From Kumtagia sp044326205 (GTDB taxonomy: Bacteria > Pseudomonadota > Alphaproteobacteria > Rhizobiales > Rhizobiaceae): a stretch of 64,000 nucleotides of DNA. This document shows, one piece after another, positions 8,952 through 17,668 of the stretch; position 1 is the stretch's first letter, and each line of letters starts with the position of its first letter. Under the pieces are notes generated by a model, which was not told the DNA's origin, searched no databases, and saw only the letters and a list, made by a program, of their open reading frames with translations. The stretch spans positions 1 to 64,000 of the forward strand of contig NZ_JBIRCY010000001.1 in NCBI RefSeq assembly GCF_044326205.1. Direction: 5' to 3'. Both the position numbers and the translations under genes were made by a program.

Positions 8952-9317
8952 ATGGTCATGAACGATGTGATCGATCGAGAGCCGGCTTATGATCCCCAGG
9001 ATTTGGAGCGCCTTCTGGTGGCCCGGCAAAATGCAGGCGACGTCGATGGCATGACCGCCTTGTTCGAGCCCGACGCGGTGGTCGACTGCGGCGGCGGACG
9101 GCTGGTGCAAGGCCTGGAGGCCATTCGCGGCTTTTATATCGAGACCAATGCATCAGGGCGAAAGTTCGCGTTCGGCGAGCAGCGGCCGGCGCTGATTTGC
9201 GGCGATCTGGCCCTCACGTCGACACGGCTTCCCGATGGCGACGTGACCACGGAGGTCGCCCGCCGACAGAGCGATGGAACCTGGCTTTGGGTGATCGACA
9301 GGTACTCCGTCAGCTAG
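8952..9317 (+). CDS. NTF2-like (SnoaL/DUF4440-type) protein
   Basis: The 121-residue product fits an NTF2-fold cone: an N-terminal helix (DLERLLVARQNAGDVDGMTALF), the EPDAVVDCGGG strand, and C-terminal strands ending VARRQSDGTWLWVIDRYSV. Such proteins are small hydrolases, isomerases or ligand binders; no catalytic assignment is possible here. AGGAG and GGAG motifs lie upstream of two in-frame ATGs (8952 and 8958), and either could be used. No signal peptide is seen, so it is probably cytoplasmic. It closes the DUF1254 run. Confidence 0.8.
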   Translation: MVMNDVIDREPAYDPQDLERLLVARQNAGDVDGMTALFEPDAVVDCGGGRLVQGLEAIRGFYIETNASGRKFAFGEQRPALICGDLALTSTRLPDGDVTTEVARRQSDGTWLWVIDRYSVS

Positions 9318-9366
9318 TTGGTGCCATCCGGTTCTGCGCGCTACGCCAGCCTCGCCCGCATCTCGC

Positions 9367-10179
9367 CTACGCCACCACCACGATCGGCGTCTTGCCCTTG
9401 CCCTTCACCCGGTCATACAGGTCGATGACGTCCTGGTTGATCATGCGCACGCAGCCCGACGAGGCCGCCTTGCCGATCGAGCGCCATTCCGGTGTGCCAT
9501 GGATGCGGAACAGCGTGTCGACGCCGTCCTTGTAGATATAGAGCGCCCGCGCCCCGAGCGGATTGTCGAGACCGCCCGGCTGGCCGCCGGCATATTTCTT
9601 CAGCGCCGGTTTGCGAGCCACCATCTCGGAGGGCGGCGTCCAGGTCGGCCATTTGCGCGTGTGGTCGACCACGGCGCGGCCCGACCACACGAACCCTTCC
9701 TTGCCGATCGACACGCCGTAGCGGATCGCGTCGCCATTCTCTTGCACCAGATAGAGATGGCGCTTCTGCAAATGGACCACGATGGTGCCGGGTGCCTCAC
9801 CGGTGGGGTCGACCACCAGCCGCCTCAAGTGAATGGGTTTCAGTTGGTCCGGCGGTATGGCTGGCAGACGGAACCCGTTGTCCGTTGCCGCGGCATACAT
9901 CAGTTCGGGCTTGCCGAGATTTCCGTAGCCGCCGGGGTTGGGACCGACCGAGGCGGTCTTGATCTCCTCCGAGACCGGCGGGGGCGCCGGCTGAGGCGGT
10001 GCCGGCGGCGTCATCGCCGCCACTTTGGGCTGGCTTCCAGGCAGGCCGATGTCGATGGTGCGGCTGCACCCGCCAAGCATCAGGGCGCCGAGACCAACCA
10101 GCGCCGCACGCCGGCTGACCGGCGCGGAAAAAGACGGTTCGAGGGTGTCCGCGGGCGAGGAAAAGGCAAGCTTCATCAT
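9367..10179 (-). CDS. L,D-transpeptidase lipoprotein (YkuD/ErfK family)
   Basis: The 270-residue product has an N-terminal membrane leader with a lipobox (LMLGGC), a proline-rich linker, and a YkuD catalytic domain in the C-terminal half. The active-site signature is clear: HGTPE near 227 and SSGCVRM with the catalytic Cys near 243. These enzymes form 3-3 peptidoglycan cross-links or attach proteins to peptidoglycan in the periplasm. Rhizobia rely heavily on such cross-links for polar growth and carry many paralogues. It is transcribed convergently with the NTF2-like gene. The annotated start at 10179 is an ATG with a second ATG directly after it. Confidence 0.92.
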   Translation of the reverse strand: MMKLAFSSPADTLEPSFSAPVSRRAALVGLGALMLGGCSRTIDIGLPGSQPKVAAMTPPAPPQPAPPPVSEEIKTASVGPNPGGYGNLGKPELMYAAATDNGFRLPAIPPDQLKPIHLRRLVVDPTGEAPGTIVVHLQKRHLYLVQENGDAIRYGVSIGKEGFVWSGRAVVDHTRKWPTWTPPSEMVARKPALKKYAGGQPGGLDNPLGARALYIYKDGVDTLFRIHGTPEWRSIGKAASSGCVRMINQDVIDLYDRVKGKGKTPIVVVA

Positions 10180-10431
10180 GCCCGCGAAGCTACACCAGAA
10201 GGTCCGAACGTACTGTGTCCGTTCACCCTCTCTATCGAATCTTCACGAAACGTGGTTGATGAAAAGTAAATGAGTTAAGTAGCTGATATAAAAGGTTTTT
10301 GGGAGTCGAGACACGTCAAATCGGCGCTGTTGCCGTCATTCTGCACGCGCCGACACCAGAACTCCTCCTTTGCGTCACAATCTCGACCGGAGCCGTTCCT
10401 ACCTGTCCGCCGAAACATCGTGAGGGACGTC

Positions 10432-10548
10432 ATGACCGAGTCGCTGAAGAACCAGTTCGCACTGCTTTTGGCCGGGGCGCTTGCCGTCGGCCCGCTGGTT
10501 GCGGCCAGCGCCGGCCTGATCGCGCTCTTGTCGGCGGGGGTTTTCTGA
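10432..10548 (+). CDS. Tiny single-pass membrane protein (38 aa)
   Basis: An ATG at 10432 with GAGGG five bases upstream opens a 38-codon frame. The product starts MTESLKNQFALLLAG and continues as one uninterrupted hydrophobic segment, typical of small inner-membrane proteins. No family is recognised. It is followed by the LysE-type gene after 109 bp. Confidence 0.5.
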   Translation: MTESLKNQFALLLAGALAVGPLVAASAGLIALLSAGVF

Positions 10549-10629
10549 TGGACGCCCGCCAACGCCCCTCCTTGCCCGCTGCGTCGCGCACGCAAGGCCC
10601 CTTTACATCTCCGCGCTGGCAGGGATTTA

Positions 10630-10650
10630 TCCTCTCCTTTGAAGAGAGGA
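10630..10650 (+). promoter_or_regulatory. Hairpin overlapping the LysE ribosome binding site
   Basis: A 7-bp stem (10630-10636 with 10644-10650, 7-base loop) includes most of the GAGAGGAG Shine-Dalgarno of the gene starting at 10658. It may reduce translation initiation or respond to temperature or a trans factor. This is an inference from base pairing only. Confidence 0.35.
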
Positions 10651-10657
10651 GACATCC

Positions 10658-11281
10658 ATGTCGTTTGAAGCCTGGGCGGCCTTCGCCGCGGCGTCCGCTA
10701 TCCTTCTGATCATTCCGGGGCCGACGATCCTGCTCGTCGTGTCCTATGCGCTCGGCCAGGGCTGGCGCACCGCGCTGCCCGTGGCGGTCGGCGTCGCGCT
10801 CGGCGACTTCACCGCCATGACGCTGTCGATGCTGGGCATCGGCGCGCTGCTCGCGGCTTCCGCCACCGTCTTCACCATACTGAAATGGATCGGCGCCGCG
10901 TATTTGATCTATCTCGGCATAAAACTCTTCCGCGCCGGCGGTACGCTCAATGCCGAGCCGCGCACCGACAAGACCTCGGCTGCAAAAATGATGGCGCATG
11001 CCTGGCTGGTGACGGCGCTCAATCCGAAAAGCATCACCTTCTTCGTCGCTTTCCTGCCGCAGTTTTTGATCCATGAAACGGATTTCTGGACGCAGATGCT
11101 GGTATTCGAATCGACCTTCCTGGCGCTCGCTTTCGCCAATGCCTTCGGCTACGCGCTGATCGCCTCGCGCGCCCGCGACCTAGTACACAACCCGCGCGCT
11201 TTGCGCATCTTCAACCGCAGTGGTGGCACGCTGCTGGTCGGCGCCGGCATCGCCACGGTGGCGATGCGGCCGGCCGGCTGA
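10658..11281 (+). CDS. LysE/RhtB-family amino-acid exporter
   Basis: The 207-residue product has six predicted transmembrane segments and the family signature near its start (IIPGPTILLVVSYALGQGW) and in the middle (AAYLIYLGIKLFRAGG, NPKSITFFVAFLPQF). LysE/RhtB carriers export amino acids such as lysine, homoserine or threonine across the inner membrane; the substrate here cannot be told. The ATG follows GAGGAG. The next gene starts 16 bp after its stop on the same strand, so the two are probably co-transcribed. Confidence 0.9.
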   Translation: MSFEAWAAFAAASAILLIIPGPTILLVVSYALGQGWRTALPVAVGVALGDFTAMTLSMLGIGALLAASATVFTILKWIGAAYLIYLGIKLFRAGGTLNAEPRTDKTSAAKMMAHAWLVTALNPKSITFFVAFLPQFLIHETDFWTQMLVFESTFLALAFANAFGYALIASRARDLVHNPRALRIFNRSGGTLLVGAGIATVAMRPAG

Positions 11282-11297
11282 GCGCACGGAGGCAGTC

Positions 11298-12614
11298 ATG
11301 GCGGGTGACGAAACCCTCACCGGCGCGTCCGACGCCGCTGCCGCGCTGTTCGAAACGGCCCAGCACGAATTGCGCTGTTTTGTCGGCGATCCGGTGGCCT
11401 CGGTCGAGGCCGCACTTGCCGACAGCCCCGACTTCGCCATGGCGCATGCCTTCAAGGGCTGGCTCTACGGCCTCTCCACCGACAAGGAGGCGATGCCGGT
11501 GACGCAGGCCTGCGCCGAGGCCGCCGCCCGCCTCGCAGGGACCGAGCGCGAACGGGCGCACGCCGAAGCACTCGGCGACCTCGCCGCCGGCGGCTGGCAT
11601 CGGGCCGGAAAGCGGCTTGCCGCTCACACCGAAACACAGCCGCTGGACGCGCTGGCGCTGCAGGCCGGCCACCAGATCGATTTCTTCACCGGCAACGCTG
11701 AAATGCTGCGCGACCGCATTGCCCGCGCCCTTCCGGCATGGTCGCCGGACATGCCCGGCTATCACGCGATCCTCGGCATGCAGGCGTTTGGCCTCGAGGA
11801 AAACGCCGACTATGCGCAAGCCGAGGCGCTCGGCCGCCGCGCCGTCGATATCGAGCCGCATGACGGCTGGGCCCAGCACGCCGTCGCCCATGTCATGGAG
11901 ATGCAATCCCGCCAGCACGACGGCATAGCGTGGATGCGCGACAACGAGGCGGGCTGGACGGAGCGCAGTTTCCTGCAGGTACACAACTGGTGGCATCTGT
12001 CGCTGTTCCACTACGATCTCGGCGAGACGGAGCAGGTGCTGGCCCTCTACGACGGGCCGATCTACGGCAGCGGCTCGACGCTGGCGCTCAATCTGCTCGA
12101 CGCCTCGGCGATCCTCTGGCGGCTCATGCTCGGCGGCATCGACATCGGCAGCCGCTGGTCGCCGCTCGCAGAAAACTGGCTGCCCAAGGCGCGCGACGGC
12201 AACTACGCCTTCAACGACATGCACGCCATGATGGCCTTCGTCGGCGCCGGCCGCGACGATGCCGCGCGCGACCTGCTCGCCGCGCAGGAAGAGGCGATGC
12301 GGGCCGGGGACGACAACGCAGCCTTCACCCGCGAGGTCGGCCGCCCGGCCACCCTCGGCATCAAGGCGTTCGGCGAAGGCCGCTACGCCGAAGCGGTCGA
12401 AGCACTCCGCCCGCTGCCCGCCATCGCCCATCGGTTCGGCGGCAGCCACGCCCAGCGCGACGTTATCGGCCTGACACTGATCGAGGCGGCCCTGCGTGCC
12501 GGCGACGGATATCTGGCCCGCGACCTCACCGCGAAACGGCTCGCTGCCCGCCCCGCCAGCCCGCTTTCGGTGCTGTTTGCGCGGCGCGCGGCAATTCTTC
12601 CGCCCGCCGCCTGA
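11298..12614 (+). CDS. TTC38-like tetratricopeptide-repeat protein
   Basis: The 438-residue product begins at the ATG at 11298, preceded by GGAGG. It is built from helical TPR-like pairs throughout (SVEAALADSPDFAMAHAFKGW, PHDGWAQHAVAHVMEMQ) and resembles the family of human TTC38, found in many alphaproteobacteria. The WWHLSLFHYDLGE segment is typical of the family. It has no signal peptide, so it is probably cytosolic. Its function is not known. It converges with a lipoprotein gene, with only 21 bp between the stops. Confidence 0.8.
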   Translation: MAGDETLTGASDAAAALFETAQHELRCFVGDPVASVEAALADSPDFAMAHAFKGWLYGLSTDKEAMPVTQACAEAAARLAGTERERAHAEALGDLAAGGWHRAGKRLAAHTETQPLDALALQAGHQIDFFTGNAEMLRDRIARALPAWSPDMPGYHAILGMQAFGLEENADYAQAEALGRRAVDIEPHDGWAQHAVAHVMEMQSRQHDGIAWMRDNEAGWTERSFLQVHNWWHLSLFHYDLGETEQVLALYDGPIYGSGSTLALNLLDASAILWRLMLGGIDIGSRWSPLAENWLPKARDGNYAFNDMHAMMAFVGAGRDDAARDLLAAQEEAMRAGDDNAAFTREVGRPATLGIKAFGEGRYAEAVEALRPLPAIAHRFGGSHAQRDVIGLTLIEAALRAGDGYLARDLTAKRLAARPASPLSVLFARRAAILPPAA

Positions 12615-12635
12615 CCGTCAGCAGTGCCGTTGATC

Positions 12636-12974
12636 TCAGCGGCCTTGCAGGATGCGGATGATTTTCGGCGTCGGACGCCCCGCCACGAAGGCCTGATAGT
12701 CGGCATAGGAAAGGCGGCCGGAAGCCGTGGCGGCGATGACCCGCCGGCAGACCACCGTTTTCACGGAGGCCTCGGAGCTGTTCGTCAGCGCTGCTAGGAT
12801 TTCCATTTCCTTCTTGGATGGATGGGCTTTCCTGACACAATCCGCCACGGCCATCGACCGCAGCTTCGGGCTGCCATCCAGCGCCGTCTGCGCCGCCTCG
12901 TATTTTTCCTTGCTCACCGCGCAGCCGGCGAGCGCGAACAGCGCGACACCGACCAGAATTGAAAGCCCTTTCAA
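12636..12974 (-). CDS. Small lipoprotein of unknown function
   Basis: A TTG start at 12974 is preferred: it has a GGGGGG run just upstream and gives a short lipoprotein leader (KGLSILVGVALFALAGC). An ATG at 13013 is in frame but lacks a Shine-Dalgarno and would place an inverted repeat inside the coding sequence. The mature 112-residue product is charged and helical and contains two further cysteines (ADCVRKA, VVCRR). No domain is recognised. It is probably anchored in the envelope. Confidence 0.65.
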   Translation of the reverse strand: MKGLSILVGVALFALAGCAVSKEKYEAAQTALDGSPKLRSMAVADCVRKAHPSKKEMEILAALTNSSEASVKTVVCRRVIAATASGRLSYADYQAFVAGRPTPKIIRILQGR

Positions 12975-12985
12975 ATTACCCCCCA

Positions 12986-13018
12986 CAAGTATGAGTTTGC
13001 CCGGCAATCTCATACTTG
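12986..13018. promoter_or_regulatory. Perfect 10-bp inverted repeat upstream of lipoprotein gene
   Basis: caagtatgag at 12986-12995 and ctcatacttg at 13009-13018 are exact reverse complements separated by 13 bases. The element ends 11 bases before the TTG start of the lipoprotein gene. It could be an operator or a leader hairpin next to the ribosome binding site. Confidence 0.55.
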
Positions 13019-13248
13019 CAACCACAGGACGCGGCAATCCCTTGCGAGTCGGCGGTTACGCCACTCATTTTCCACCAATTTTTCCGAGGCTCGAAAAAAA
13101 TCTTCTCCGAAGCGGCTTTTACCCATTCGCAGGCGCTGATTTTTTGTTATGAAAAAGCTCTTCTCCGGCGAATGGCGGCTCAGGCCGCTTGTCCGGGTTG
13201 CAAAACGACCGCGCGGACGGGAGCCGCGCGGCGATCGGGAGGATTGCG

Positions 13249-14700
13249 ATGTATCTCGGCATAGACCTCGGCACGTCCGGCGTGAAACTTCTGCTGATCG
13301 ACGGCGATCAGGAGATCGTCGGCTCGGCCAGCGCGCCCATCGAAGTGTCGCGGCCCAATCCCGGCTGGTCCGAGCAGGACCCGGCCGACTGGATCAAGGC
13401 GACCGAGGACGCCGTCGCCGCGCTGCGAAAAAAACACCCGAAGGAGACGGCGGCGGTCAAGGGCATCGGCCTGTCCGGCCACATGCACGGCGCGACGATC
13501 CTCGGCGATGGCGACGCCATGCTGCGCCCCTGCATCCTGTGGAACGACACGCGCAGCTTTCGCGAGGCAGCCGAACTCGACGCCGACCCGCGTTTCCGGA
13601 AAATCACCGGCAACATCGTCTTCCCTGGTTTCACCGCGCCGAAGCTAGTGTGGGTGAAAAACAACGAGCCGGAGGTTTTCGGCAAGGTCAAAAAGGTCCT
13701 ATTGCCGAAAGACTATCTGCGCCTGTGGCTGACCGGCGAGCATATTTCGGAAATGTCGGATTCGGCCGGCACCTCCTGGCTCGACACTGGCAAACGCAAA
13801 TGGTCCGCGCCGCTGCTGGAGGCCACGCATCTCGGCGAAGAACATATGCCGTCGCTGGTCGAGGGCACCGAACGCGCCGGCACGCTGCGCGCCGAACTGG
13901 CCGAGCGCTGGGGCCTTGGCAAGGGCATCACCGTGGCCGGCGGCGCCGGCGACAATGCGGCCTCGGCCTGCGGCATGGGCACGGTCAAGGCCGGCCAGGC
14001 CTTCGTCTCGCTCGGCACGTCGGGCGTGCTGTTCGCCGCCAACGATTCTTATCTCCCCAACCCCGAAAGCGCGGTCCACGCCTTCTGCCATGCTCTACCG
14101 AATGCCTGGCACCAGATGGGGGTCATCCTGTCCGCCACGGATTCGCTCAACTGGCTGTCCTCGATCACCGGCCGCAACGCCGCCGACCTCACCACCGACC
14201 TTGGCGAAGGGCTGCGCAAACCGACCGGCGTCACGTTCCTTCCCTATCTCTCCGGCGAGCGCACACCGCACAACGACGCCATCATCCGCGGCTCCTTCAC
14301 GGGGCTGGCGCATGAGTCGGATGTCGCCGTGCTGACGCAGGCGGTGCTGGAGGGCGTCGCCTTCGCCTTCCGCGACAGTCTGCACGCGCTGGAAGCCGCC
14401 GGCACAAAACTCAACCGCGTCACCGCCGTCGGCGGCGGCTCGCGCTCGCATTACTGGTTGAAGGCCATCGCCACCGCGCTGAAAATCCCGGTCGACATTC
14501 CCGCCGACGGTGATTTCGGCGCCGCCTTCGGCGCCGCCCGCCTCGGCCTGATCGCCGCCGAAAATGCCGACCCGCACGAGGTTCTCACCGCCCCGGTCAC
14601 CGCCGAGACCATCGAGCCAGTGGGCAAGCTGACCGCGGCCTACGACGAAGCCTACGCCCGCTACCGCGCGCTTTACCCAGCGATCAGGGGGACGATGTGA
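13249..14700 (+). CDS. xylB: Xylulokinase
   Basis: The 483-residue product is a FGGY-family sugar kinase of normal length. It opens with the phosphate-1 motif GIDLGTSGVK, has LSGHMHGATILG, the WNDTR motif, AGGAGDNAASACGMG and a C-terminal AVGGGSRSHYWLK adenosine motif. It phosphorylates D-xylulose to xylulose 5-phosphate in the cytoplasm, feeding the pentose phosphate pathway. The assignment as xylulokinase rests on the sequence type and on xylA lying 660 bp downstream. GGGAGGA precedes the ATG at 13249. Confidence 0.95.
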   Translation: MYLGIDLGTSGVKLLLIDGDQEIVGSASAPIEVSRPNPGWSEQDPADWIKATEDAVAALRKKHPKETAAVKGIGLSGHMHGATILGDGDAMLRPCILWNDTRSFREAAELDADPRFRKITGNIVFPGFTAPKLVWVKNNEPEVFGKVKKVLLPKDYLRLWLTGEHISEMSDSAGTSWLDTGKRKWSAPLLEATHLGEEHMPSLVEGTERAGTLRAELAERWGLGKGITVAGGAGDNAASACGMGTVKAGQAFVSLGTSGVLFAANDSYLPNPESAVHAFCHALPNAWHQMGVILSATDSLNWLSSITGRNAADLTTDLGEGLRKPTGVTFLPYLSGERTPHNDAIIRGSFTGLAHESDVAVLTQAVLEGVAFAFRDSLHALEAAGTKLNRVTAVGGGSRSHYWLKAIATALKIPVDIPADGDFGAAFGAARLGLIAAENADPHEVLTAPVTAETIEPVGKLTAAYDEAYARYRALYPAIRGTM

Positions 14701-14720
14701 GCGGGGCGGCAGCTCTTACC

Positions 14721-14847
14721 TTCTCCCCGTTCACGGGGAGGTCCGCAGGACGCCCCGAAGGGGCGGATGAGGGGCGGCGCCGATCGTCGCCGTTCACGCC
14801 GCCCCTCATCTGCCTGCCGGCATCTTCTCTCCGTGAACGGAGAGAAG
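14721..14847. repeat. Rhizobial-type mosaic palindromic repeat
   Basis: The segment is a chain of hairpins: ctccccg/cggggag, cgcccc/ggggcg, a 10-bp gaggggcggc/gccgcccctc stem with a long loop, and a 10-bp stem at 14824-14833 with 14838-14847. This layout matches dispersed intergenic palindromic elements common in rhizobial genomes. It fills the gap between convergent xylB and the NTF2-like gene and probably ends transcription from both sides. Confidence 0.75.
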
Positions 14848-14852
14848 AGATC

Positions 14853-15212
14853 CTACCCCGGCACCTTGTCCAAAAACCCCCGCACCATATTCAGCTTGCC
14901 ATCCTTGATAATGCCGACATCGGTACCCTCGATCACCGACTCGGTTCCTTCCGGCCCGAGCGCCCACGAAAAGCGGATGTAGTTGGCAAAGCCGTCCGGC
15001 TTGCCCTTCAGCGAAAACCGGAAGCCGGCGAACTTCTGGTGGACTCCCACGATCAAAGCACTGAGCCCGTCATGGCCGTCTGCCTGCATGACCGGGTCGG
15101 CATAGCTGATGTCGTCGGTGAAGGCCGCGCCGAGCAGCGCCCCGCGTTCGGCTGCATCGGTTTCGTTCCACGCCGCGATGTAGCGTTCGGCGATCATGTT
15201 CAAATCGGTCAT
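14853..15212 (-). CDS. NTF2-like (SnoaL-type) protein
   Basis: The 119-residue product has the features of a nuclear-transport-factor-2-like fold: MIAERYIAAWNETDAAERGALL, then FTDDISYADPVMQADGHDGL and closing strands with IRFSWALGPEG and EGTDVGIIKDGKL. Family members are small ligand-binding proteins or isomerases; the substrate is not predictable. The ATG at 15212 has AGGAGA upstream. It lies on the opposite strand between xylB and xylA and shares an upstream region with xylA, so a link to sugar use is possible but unproven. Confidence 0.82.
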   Translation of the reverse strand: MTDLNMIAERYIAAWNETDAAERGALLGAAFTDDISYADPVMQADGHDGLSALIVGVHQKFAGFRFSLKGKPDGFANYIRFSWALGPEGTESVIEGTDVGIIKDGKLNMVRGFLDKVPG

Positions 15213-15363
15213 GGCCCTGTCTCCTCTGCTTCGGGTTTCGACACGGGCGTTGTCGGCCATCGCCGGCGGCAATCCAATTACGCGGCAGGTAATCGGGCGC
15301 ACGCCGCTTATCCATTCCACCGCGGCTGAACCGGCCGGTTGAAATTCGAGAGGAGAAAAAATC
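15213..15363. promoter_or_regulatory. Divergent promoter region, xylA / NTF2-like gene
   Basis: This 151-bp gap must carry promoters for both directions. It contains an imperfect 8-bp inverted repeat (15274-15281 with 15289-15296, one mismatch, 7-base spacer) that could be an operator for a xylose regulator. No regulator gene is present in the window. Confidence 0.35.
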
Positions 15364-16674
15364 ATGAGCACGGGATTTTTCGGCGACATCAAGCCGGCCA
15401 AATATGAAGGTCCGGATTCGGCCAATCCGCTGGCCTACCGCTTCTACCACAAGGACGAAATCGTCGCCGGCAAACGCATGGAAGACCATCTGCGCTTCGC
15501 CGTCGCCTACTGGCACTCCTTCGCCTGGCCGGGCGGCGATCCGTTCGGCGGCCAGACTTTCGAGCGCCCCTGGTTCGGCGAGAGCATGGACAAGGCAAAA
15601 CTGAAGGCCGACGTCGCCTTCGAGATGTTCTCGCTGCTCGGCGTGCCCTATTACTGCTTCCACGACGCCGACGTGCGCCCCGAGGGCAAGAATTTTTCGG
15701 AAAGCGCGGCGCGCCTCGACGAGATCGTCGATATCTTCGCTCAGAAGCAGGCCGAGACCGGCGTGAAACTGCTGTGGGGCACGGCCAACCTGTTCTCCAA
15801 CCGCCGTTTCATGGCGGGCGCGGCCACCAATCCCGACCCGGACGTTTTTCTCTACTCGGCCGCCACCGTTAAGCGCTGCATCGACGCCACGAAAAAGCTC
15901 GGCGGCGAGAACTATGTGCTGTGGGGCGGCCGCGAGGGCTACGAGACCCTGCTCAACACCGACCTGAAGCGCGAGCGCCAGCAGGCCGGGCGCTTCCTGC
16001 AAATGGTCGTCGACTACAAGCACAAGATCGGTTTCAACGGCACCATCCTGATCGAGCCGAAGCCGCAGGAGCCGACCAAACATCAGTACGATTACGACGT
16101 CGCCACCGTCTACGGCTTCCTCAAGGATTTCGGGCTGGAGAACGAGGTCAAGGTCAACATCGAGCAGGGCCACGCCATCCTTGCTGGCCACTCCTTCGAG
16201 CACGAGCTGGCGCTGGCAGGCGCGCTCGGAATCTTCGGTTCGATCGACATGAACCGCAACGACTACCAGTCCGGCTGGGACACCGACCAGTTCCCCAACA
16301 ACGTGCCGGAAATGGCGCTGGCCTATTATTACGTGCTGCAGGCCGGCGGCTTCACCACCGGCGGCACCAATTTCGACGCAAAGCTGCGCCGCCAGTCGCT
16401 CGACCCGCAGGATCTGCTGATCGGCCATATCGGCGCCATGGACTGCTGCGCGCGCGGCCTCAAGGCGGCGGCAAAAATGATCGAGGACAAGGCGCTTTCC
16501 GGCCCGCTCGCCGAGCGCTACGCCGGCTGGGACGGCGCCGAGGCGAAAAAGGTCTTGGCCGGTGGCTACACGCTGGACGAGATCGAGCACTATGTCACCA
16601 GCCGCGGCATCGAGCCCCAGCCGCGCTCCGGCCGCCAGGAGCTTTTGGAGAACATCGTCAACCGGTACGTGTGA
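15364..16674 (+). CDS. xylA: Xylose isomerase
   Basis: The 436-residue product matches class II xylose isomerases in length and motifs: FAVAYWHSFAWPGGDPFGG with the catalytic His region, PYYCFHDADVRPEG, VLWGGREGYETLLNTD, and the metal-binding GFNGTILIEPKPQEPTKHQY and NIEQGHAILAGH segments. It converts D-xylose to D-xylulose in the cytoplasm using divalent metal. A strong GAGAGGAG precedes the ATG. With xylB it completes the isomerase route of xylose entry; no xylose transporter is in this window. Confidence 0.97.
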   Translation: MSTGFFGDIKPAKYEGPDSANPLAYRFYHKDEIVAGKRMEDHLRFAVAYWHSFAWPGGDPFGGQTFERPWFGESMDKAKLKADVAFEMFSLLGVPYYCFHDADVRPEGKNFSESAARLDEIVDIFAQKQAETGVKLLWGTANLFSNRRFMAGAATNPDPDVFLYSAATVKRCIDATKKLGGENYVLWGGREGYETLLNTDLKRERQQAGRFLQMVVDYKHKIGFNGTILIEPKPQEPTKHQYDYDVATVYGFLKDFGLENEVKVNIEQGHAILAGHSFEHELALAGALGIFGSIDMNRNDYQSGWDTDQFPNNVPEMALAYYYVLQAGGFTTGGTNFDAKLRRQSLDPQDLLIGHIGAMDCCARGLKAAAKMIEDKALSGPLAERYAGWDGAEAKKVLAGGYTLDEIEHYVTSRGIEPQPRSGRQELLENIVNRYV

Positions 16675-16685
16675 AGTAATTCTGC

Positions 16686-16714
16686 CCTCTCCCTCCACGA
16701 AGTGGGGGGAGAGG
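16686..16714 (+). terminator. Strong hairpin after xylA
   Basis: A 13-bp stem (16686-16698 with 16702-16714, one G/T pair) with a GAA loop starts 11 bases after the xylA stop. It lacks a clean T-run but belongs to the palindromic type often found at rhizobial gene ends. The rest of the gap up to 17084 shows no gene. Confidence 0.55.
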
Positions 16715-17084
16715 TGTCCAGCCCCAAGCGTGCCAAGGCGGAGCGGAGAGGGGCGATCCTGACCAACCGCCGATCGTTTGCGTCACGTCCGTGTCCAGAA
16801 AGCCCGCTGCCAGTCAAGGCGATCAGCCTGGACGTCTCCCCCAACCGCCGTTTTCGGCTGTCGGTGACGCGAACCTGCACCCTGGTAGTCGGTCGGCTTG
16901 GCACCTAAGCCACCACGTCCCGACGGCCGAACTCGTTGAGCTTAAAGCAAAGGTCGGATTTTGCCAATATTTCTCGCCAGCCTGGTTCATAATAGCCTCT
17001 GGTTTCCTGATGCCCTCTGTAGAGACGATTTGATTTTATGACGATTTGCTAATATCCTGACGCCGGAATTTTGGGGAACACCCC

Positions 17085-17543
17085 ATGAAAAGTTCCCAGA
17101 GGCATTTTGCTTGTCAATTGTTGTGGCTTGCCCTTGCCGGCGAGGCTGGCGCCCACGATTGGTATACCGACAAAATCGACCCTGTTCTCCATTCAAAATG
17201 CTGTGGCAATCGCGATTGCCACTCGCTCAATCCCGATGACGTCAGGTCGGCAAAAGGTGGCGGCTATTTTGTCAGGCAACCTGTTCCCCATTACCGGAAT
17301 GATCCGCCTGTGGGGGAGTGGTTTATACCGAAAGAGCGTGTGCAAACGGCGCCGGATGACCGCTACCATATCTGTGAGGCTTTGGTGCCGATCAACCGCT
17401 TCGTCAGCCCTTACTCGGACGTAGAAACCGATTACAGGCTGAGATGGATGTGCTTCTTCGCGCCCATGGGTACAAGTTCAATCCGCAAAGCGGGCGGTTG
17501 TCGAAACTCGAACATTAACTTGCTTGCCCTGGATTCAAACTGA
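17085..17543 (+). CDS. Cys-rich exported protein of unknown function
   Basis: The 152-residue product has a signal peptide (cleaved near GEAGA) followed by HDWY and a CCGNRDC cluster, then YFVRQPVPHYRN, YHICEAL and MCFF. The conserved-looking cysteines suggest disulfides or metal binding in the periplasm. Similar HDWY-CC-DC proteins are common in rhizobia and are uncharacterised. The last 25 residues after FAPMG look unlike a compact domain end and may be a drifted tail. GGGGA precedes the ATG. Confidence 0.65.
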   Translation: MKSSQRHFACQLLWLALAGEAGAHDWYTDKIDPVLHSKCCGNRDCHSLNPDDVRSAKGGGYFVRQPVPHYRNDPPVGEWFIPKERVQTAPDDRYHICEALVPINRFVSPYSDVETDYRLRWMCFFAPMGTSSIRKAGGCRNSNINLLALDSN

Positions 17544-17668
17544 CCACTATCGGCGCCCGGCGGCGGATGCATCCCGGCAAAGTCTTGAAAATCAACGAAA
17601 TTGCGGACCTGCCAAAGAACGGAAGACACTTCGACCGCGACTCGTTCATTGCGCCACCGAATCTCCAA

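Noticed and set aside
10632..11074. Antisense frames opposite the LysE-type gene
   Set aside because: The plus-strand membrane protein has family motifs and a ribosome site; the opposite frames do not.
15070..16698. 542-codon frame opposite xylA
   Set aside because: Antisense shadow of xylA, a well-known problem in GC-rich genes.
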